DNA of 64,000 nucleotides from Flavobacterium tructae (GTDB lineage Bacteria; Bacteroidota; Bacteroidia; Flavobacteriales; Flavobacteriaceae), in contig NZ_MUHH01000028.1 of NCBI RefSeq assembly GCF_002217475.1, positions 83,386 to 147,385 on the forward strand, given 5' to 3'. This document shows, one piece after another, positions 61,655 through 64,000 of this stretch (position 1 is the first letter of the stretch; each line of letters starts with the position of its first letter). The translations under genes were made by a program, and so were the position numbers. Under the pieces are notes generated by a model. That model did not search any database. It was not told where the DNA came from and saw only the letters and a list, made by a program, of their open reading frames with translations.

Positions 61655-63919
61655 TTAAAGTGTTTTTTGTACAACATATTTTAAAATTGTTTCATACAAA
61701 ATATCTGGATCAACCGGCTTATCAAGTTTTTCTAAAATTTTGGCCCTTTGAAAATCATCGTTACCTATATTTTCGCAAATGGCCGTTAAAGCTACGATTG
61801 GTATTTCAGGTTTTAAATTACTAATAATTGCCGATGCCTCAAAACCGTCCATAACAGGCATCATTATATCCATCAATATTATGGCATAATTTTTAGCTTT
61901 AACTTTCTCAACTGCTTCAAGTCCATTATTAGCTACATCACATTTAAAACCTTTATTGATTAAAATTTTCTTGGCAATCATCTGATTCATTTTATTATCC
62001 TCAACTAATAAAATCTCGATATCTGTAAGTTGTTCAATTTGTCTTTCAATATTATTAAAAACAATTTCATCATGGCTTTCTTTAGAAATTTCAAAATCAA
62101 TTACAAACGAAAAAGTAGTTCCATCGCCTTTTTTAGATTTAACTTTTATCTGGCTTCCAAAAAGTTCTAACGTTCTTTTTATAATGGACAACCCCAGACC
62201 ACTTCCGCCGTAATTACTATTGATCTCAGTCGATTCCTGTATGAATGGTTCAAATATTTTGCTTTGTACATCTTCTGAAATTCCAATTCCCGTGTCAGAA
62301 ACTTCAAATTTAATGCTTTCTTTACCATTAGCAGAATCAATTAATTCTGCTTTTAAAGTTATTTCGCCATTTTTAGTAAATTTTGCGGCATTCGTCATCA
62401 ACTCCATAATTACCTGAGTAAATCTTATTTCATCACACTTTAAAGTAGGTGAAATTTCACCATCAAAATCAAGTACGATTCTATTCTGGTTCAGATTATT
62501 GATTCTAAACATTTCAATGATGGAGTTTAATATTATTTCCAGGTTAATGTCTTTGTATTCTAAGCTAACAGTATCATGACGCTTTAAATTTTTAAAATCT
62601 ACCATATTATTGATAAAGCCCAGAAGATAATCTGAAGAAAAATTTAAATTTTTAATATAATCTTCCTTTAGAAGTTCCGATTTTTCACTTTTAAGCAAAT
62701 ATGCTGTTCCTTTAATTGTATTTAAAGGAGTTTTCAATTCATGCGTTACCACATCAAGAAAAGTATCTTTTATTTTTGATGCCTCATTCAGCTCTCTATT
62801 TATTTTTTTTAACTCTAAGTTTTTCTTCTGTAGAATTAAATTGACCTTCATTTTATATTTAGATGCTCTAAATTGAATTATAAACAGAACTGTCAATATC
62901 AGAACAATCAACAATGCAAAAATCAGCAAATAATTTTTATAAGATTCACTTACGCTTTCAAGTCTCGCTTCATTAATTTTCCCTTTATTCTCAATATTTT
63001 TTATTTTTAAAGTACTGTTTAGCTTGTTTGATTTTTGAACAAGCCTCATTTTATACTGATTGAGTTTAACATATTCAGATACTGAAATTTGGTACAACTT
63101 TGCCGCAGTTTCCAGATCTCCTATATTGTAATAATACATTGCTTTTAATTCATTCAGCTTAGCTCCATAAGGAAACCTTCCGTCTGTAGTATTCGTTTTC
63201 GTTTCTTCTGCAAGTGTCAGATATTTGTATACGCTGTCATTTTCTTTTAAATGGTAATAATCTTCAGAAATGAAGAGATATAAATTTGGTATCTTGAAAT
63301 TGTTCTTCTCGAATGTATTGCTTTTCTTAATGTTTTCAAGCGAAGTCATCGCAAAATCAATAGATTTCCTATAGTCTTTAGAGGTTTTATAATAAACGGA
63401 GAGGTTGTAGTTTATATTTATATTATCCTCATAGTTACCATATTTTTTTATTAATCTTTGCGCTTTCAAATCATACTCATGCGACAATGACTTACTGCCT
63501 TCATAATATCTCAGATCACCAAGAGCTTCATGCAGTAGGGCTAACTCACGCTTGTTATTGTATTTTTTTAAGATTTGAAAATTTTCAAGAAGATAAGCAT
63601 TTGGGGTTCCAAAACTTTGTAAATAGGAAATTAGTTTAATACTCTCTCTGTGAAAGAACAAAAGACTTGCCGTATCTTTTTTTGTTTTCAGATAAGCTTT
63701 TGTTTTATTTAAGATTTTAAGTCCTAAAAGATGATTTTCAACATTCTCTGTTTGAATTAACTTTTTTACACTATCAATCTTTGACAGAATAATGTCTGAG
63801 TTTGTTTTTGAGAGAATCTGAGACTGCGAATGACTCTTAAAACCAGTTAAAAGACAAACAAATAGCGCAAGAATAGTCCTTATTCTTGAAATGCGTAAAT
63901 TTAAAGTAGATGGGGCCAC
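61655..63919 (-). CDS. Hybrid sensor histidine kinase / response regulator with TPR sensor
   Basis: This 754-residue protein has a signal-anchor-like N-terminus (about 14-32). A periplasmic helical TPR-type sensor region (about 35-300) and one TM helix (about 330-349) are followed by a coiled coil. HisKA has FLDVVTHELKTPLNTIKGTAYLL (His393). HATPase has MELMTNAAKFTKNGEITL, VSDTGIGI and GGSGLGLSIIKRT. A C-terminal receiver domain (about 633-750) has Asp684 in NYAIILMDIMMPVMDGFEAS. No DNA-binding output is attached. The start appears to be GTG at 63917-63919, as a stop lies four codons upstream and no ATG is close. Ligand and partner unknown. Confidence 0.92.
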   Translation of the reverse strand: MAPSTLNLRISRIRTILALFVCLLTGFKSHSQSQILSKTNSDIILSKIDSVKKLIQTENVENHLLGLKILNKTKAYLKTKKDTASLLFFHRESIKLISYLQSFGTPNAYLLENFQILKKYNNKRELALLHEALGDLRYYEGSKSLSHEYDLKAQRLIKKYGNYEDNININYNLSVYYKTSKDYRKSIDFAMTSLENIKKSNTFEKNNFKIPNLYLFISEDYYHLKENDSVYKYLTLAEETKTNTTDGRFPYGAKLNELKAMYYYNIGDLETAAKLYQISVSEYVKLNQYKMRLVQKSNKLNSTLKIKNIENKGKINEARLESVSESYKNYLLIFALLIVLILTVLFIIQFRASKYKMKVNLILQKKNLELKKINRELNEASKIKDTFLDVVTHELKTPLNTIKGTAYLLKSEKSELLKEDYIKNLNFSSDYLLGFINNMVDFKNLKRHDTVSLEYKDINLEIILNSIIEMFRINNLNQNRIVLDFDGEISPTLKCDEIRFTQVIMELMTNAAKFTKNGEITLKAELIDSANGKESIKFEVSDTGIGISEDVQSKIFEPFIQESTEINSNYGGSGLGLSIIKRTLELFGSQIKVKSKKGDGTTFSFVIDFEISKESHDEIVFNNIERQIEQLTDIEILLVEDNKMNQMIAKKILINKGFKCDVANNGLEAVEKVKAKNYAIILMDIMMPVMDGFEASAIISNLKPEIPIVALTAICENIGNDDFQRAKILEKLDKPVDPDILYETILKYVVQKTL

Positions 63920-64000
63920 CGAAATTTTTTATATAAATTATTCAGGTAATATAGTAAATTTAGATTGTTTTTACCAAAATTTTAATACATTATATACTAC

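Overview
This window looks like chromosome from a Flavobacterium-type member of the Bacteroidota. The signs are low GC, TAnnTTTG-type -7 promoter boxes, A-rich start regions in place of Shine-Dalgarno sites, a PorX response regulator (type IX secretion control), a SusC/SusD pair with ECF sigma and FecR anti-sigma, fused lpxC-fabZ, and a small membrane protein of a family I associate with flavobacteria. No tRNA, rRNA, CRISPR array, transposase or prophage was seen.

Layout. 0-8 kb (minus strand): branched-chain amino acid genes leuA-leuB and ilvD-ilvB-ilvN-ilvC (ilvC runs off the left edge). An Ile/Val-rich leader peptide and an intrinsic terminator (an attenuator) lie before ilvD. 8-12.2 kb: a conserved helical protein of unknown role, a secreted M1 aminopeptidase and a secreted CBM9-like protein. 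12.3-20.5 kb: a complete his operon in canonical order, hisG-D-C-B-H-A-F-IE, preceded by a His-rich leader peptide and terminator. 20.5-25 kb: an OmpR-type two-component pair and a divergent LTA-synthase-like membrane enzyme, with 11-bp direct repeats between them. 25-32.4 kb: an S1/P1-like nuclease or phospholipase C, an unrecognised exported protein, a YeiH-type exporter with a LysR regulator, a vWA-like membrane protein and fabG.

32.5-42.7 kb: an ECF sigma / FecR anti-sigma / STN-type SusC / SusD / zinc-metallopeptidase lipoprotein / DUF4302 lipoprotein locus. A terminator and then a 66-67 residue peptide with a double-glycine leader follow. 43-51.3 kb: a GIY-YIG-like small protein, sucD, an NTF2-like protein, an lpxD paralogue, efp, lpxA, lpxC-fabZ, lpxD and an HD hydrolase. 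51.5-59.5 kb: porX, tsaE, a GNAT acetyltransferase, alanine dehydrogenase, a DUF4258 protein, ung, a MutS2 without an Smr domain, and a DCC-family protein. 59.6-64 kb: ABC-F protein EttA, a small membrane protein and a hybrid sensor kinase.

Three things stand out. First, the ilv and his operons both carry leader peptides whose codon content matches the pathway product, followed by terminators. Second, nearly every gene junction, and all seven internal his junctions, holds a repeat built from a short iterated word, mostly as imperfect palindromes and in about nine unrelated sequence families; some supply the last codons of the neighbouring gene. Third, the SusCD locus has a complete cell-surface signalling set and ends next to an orphan cysteine-containing, bacteriocin-like peptide. 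Coordinates come from reading the sequence by eye; family assignments come from motif recognition, not searches.
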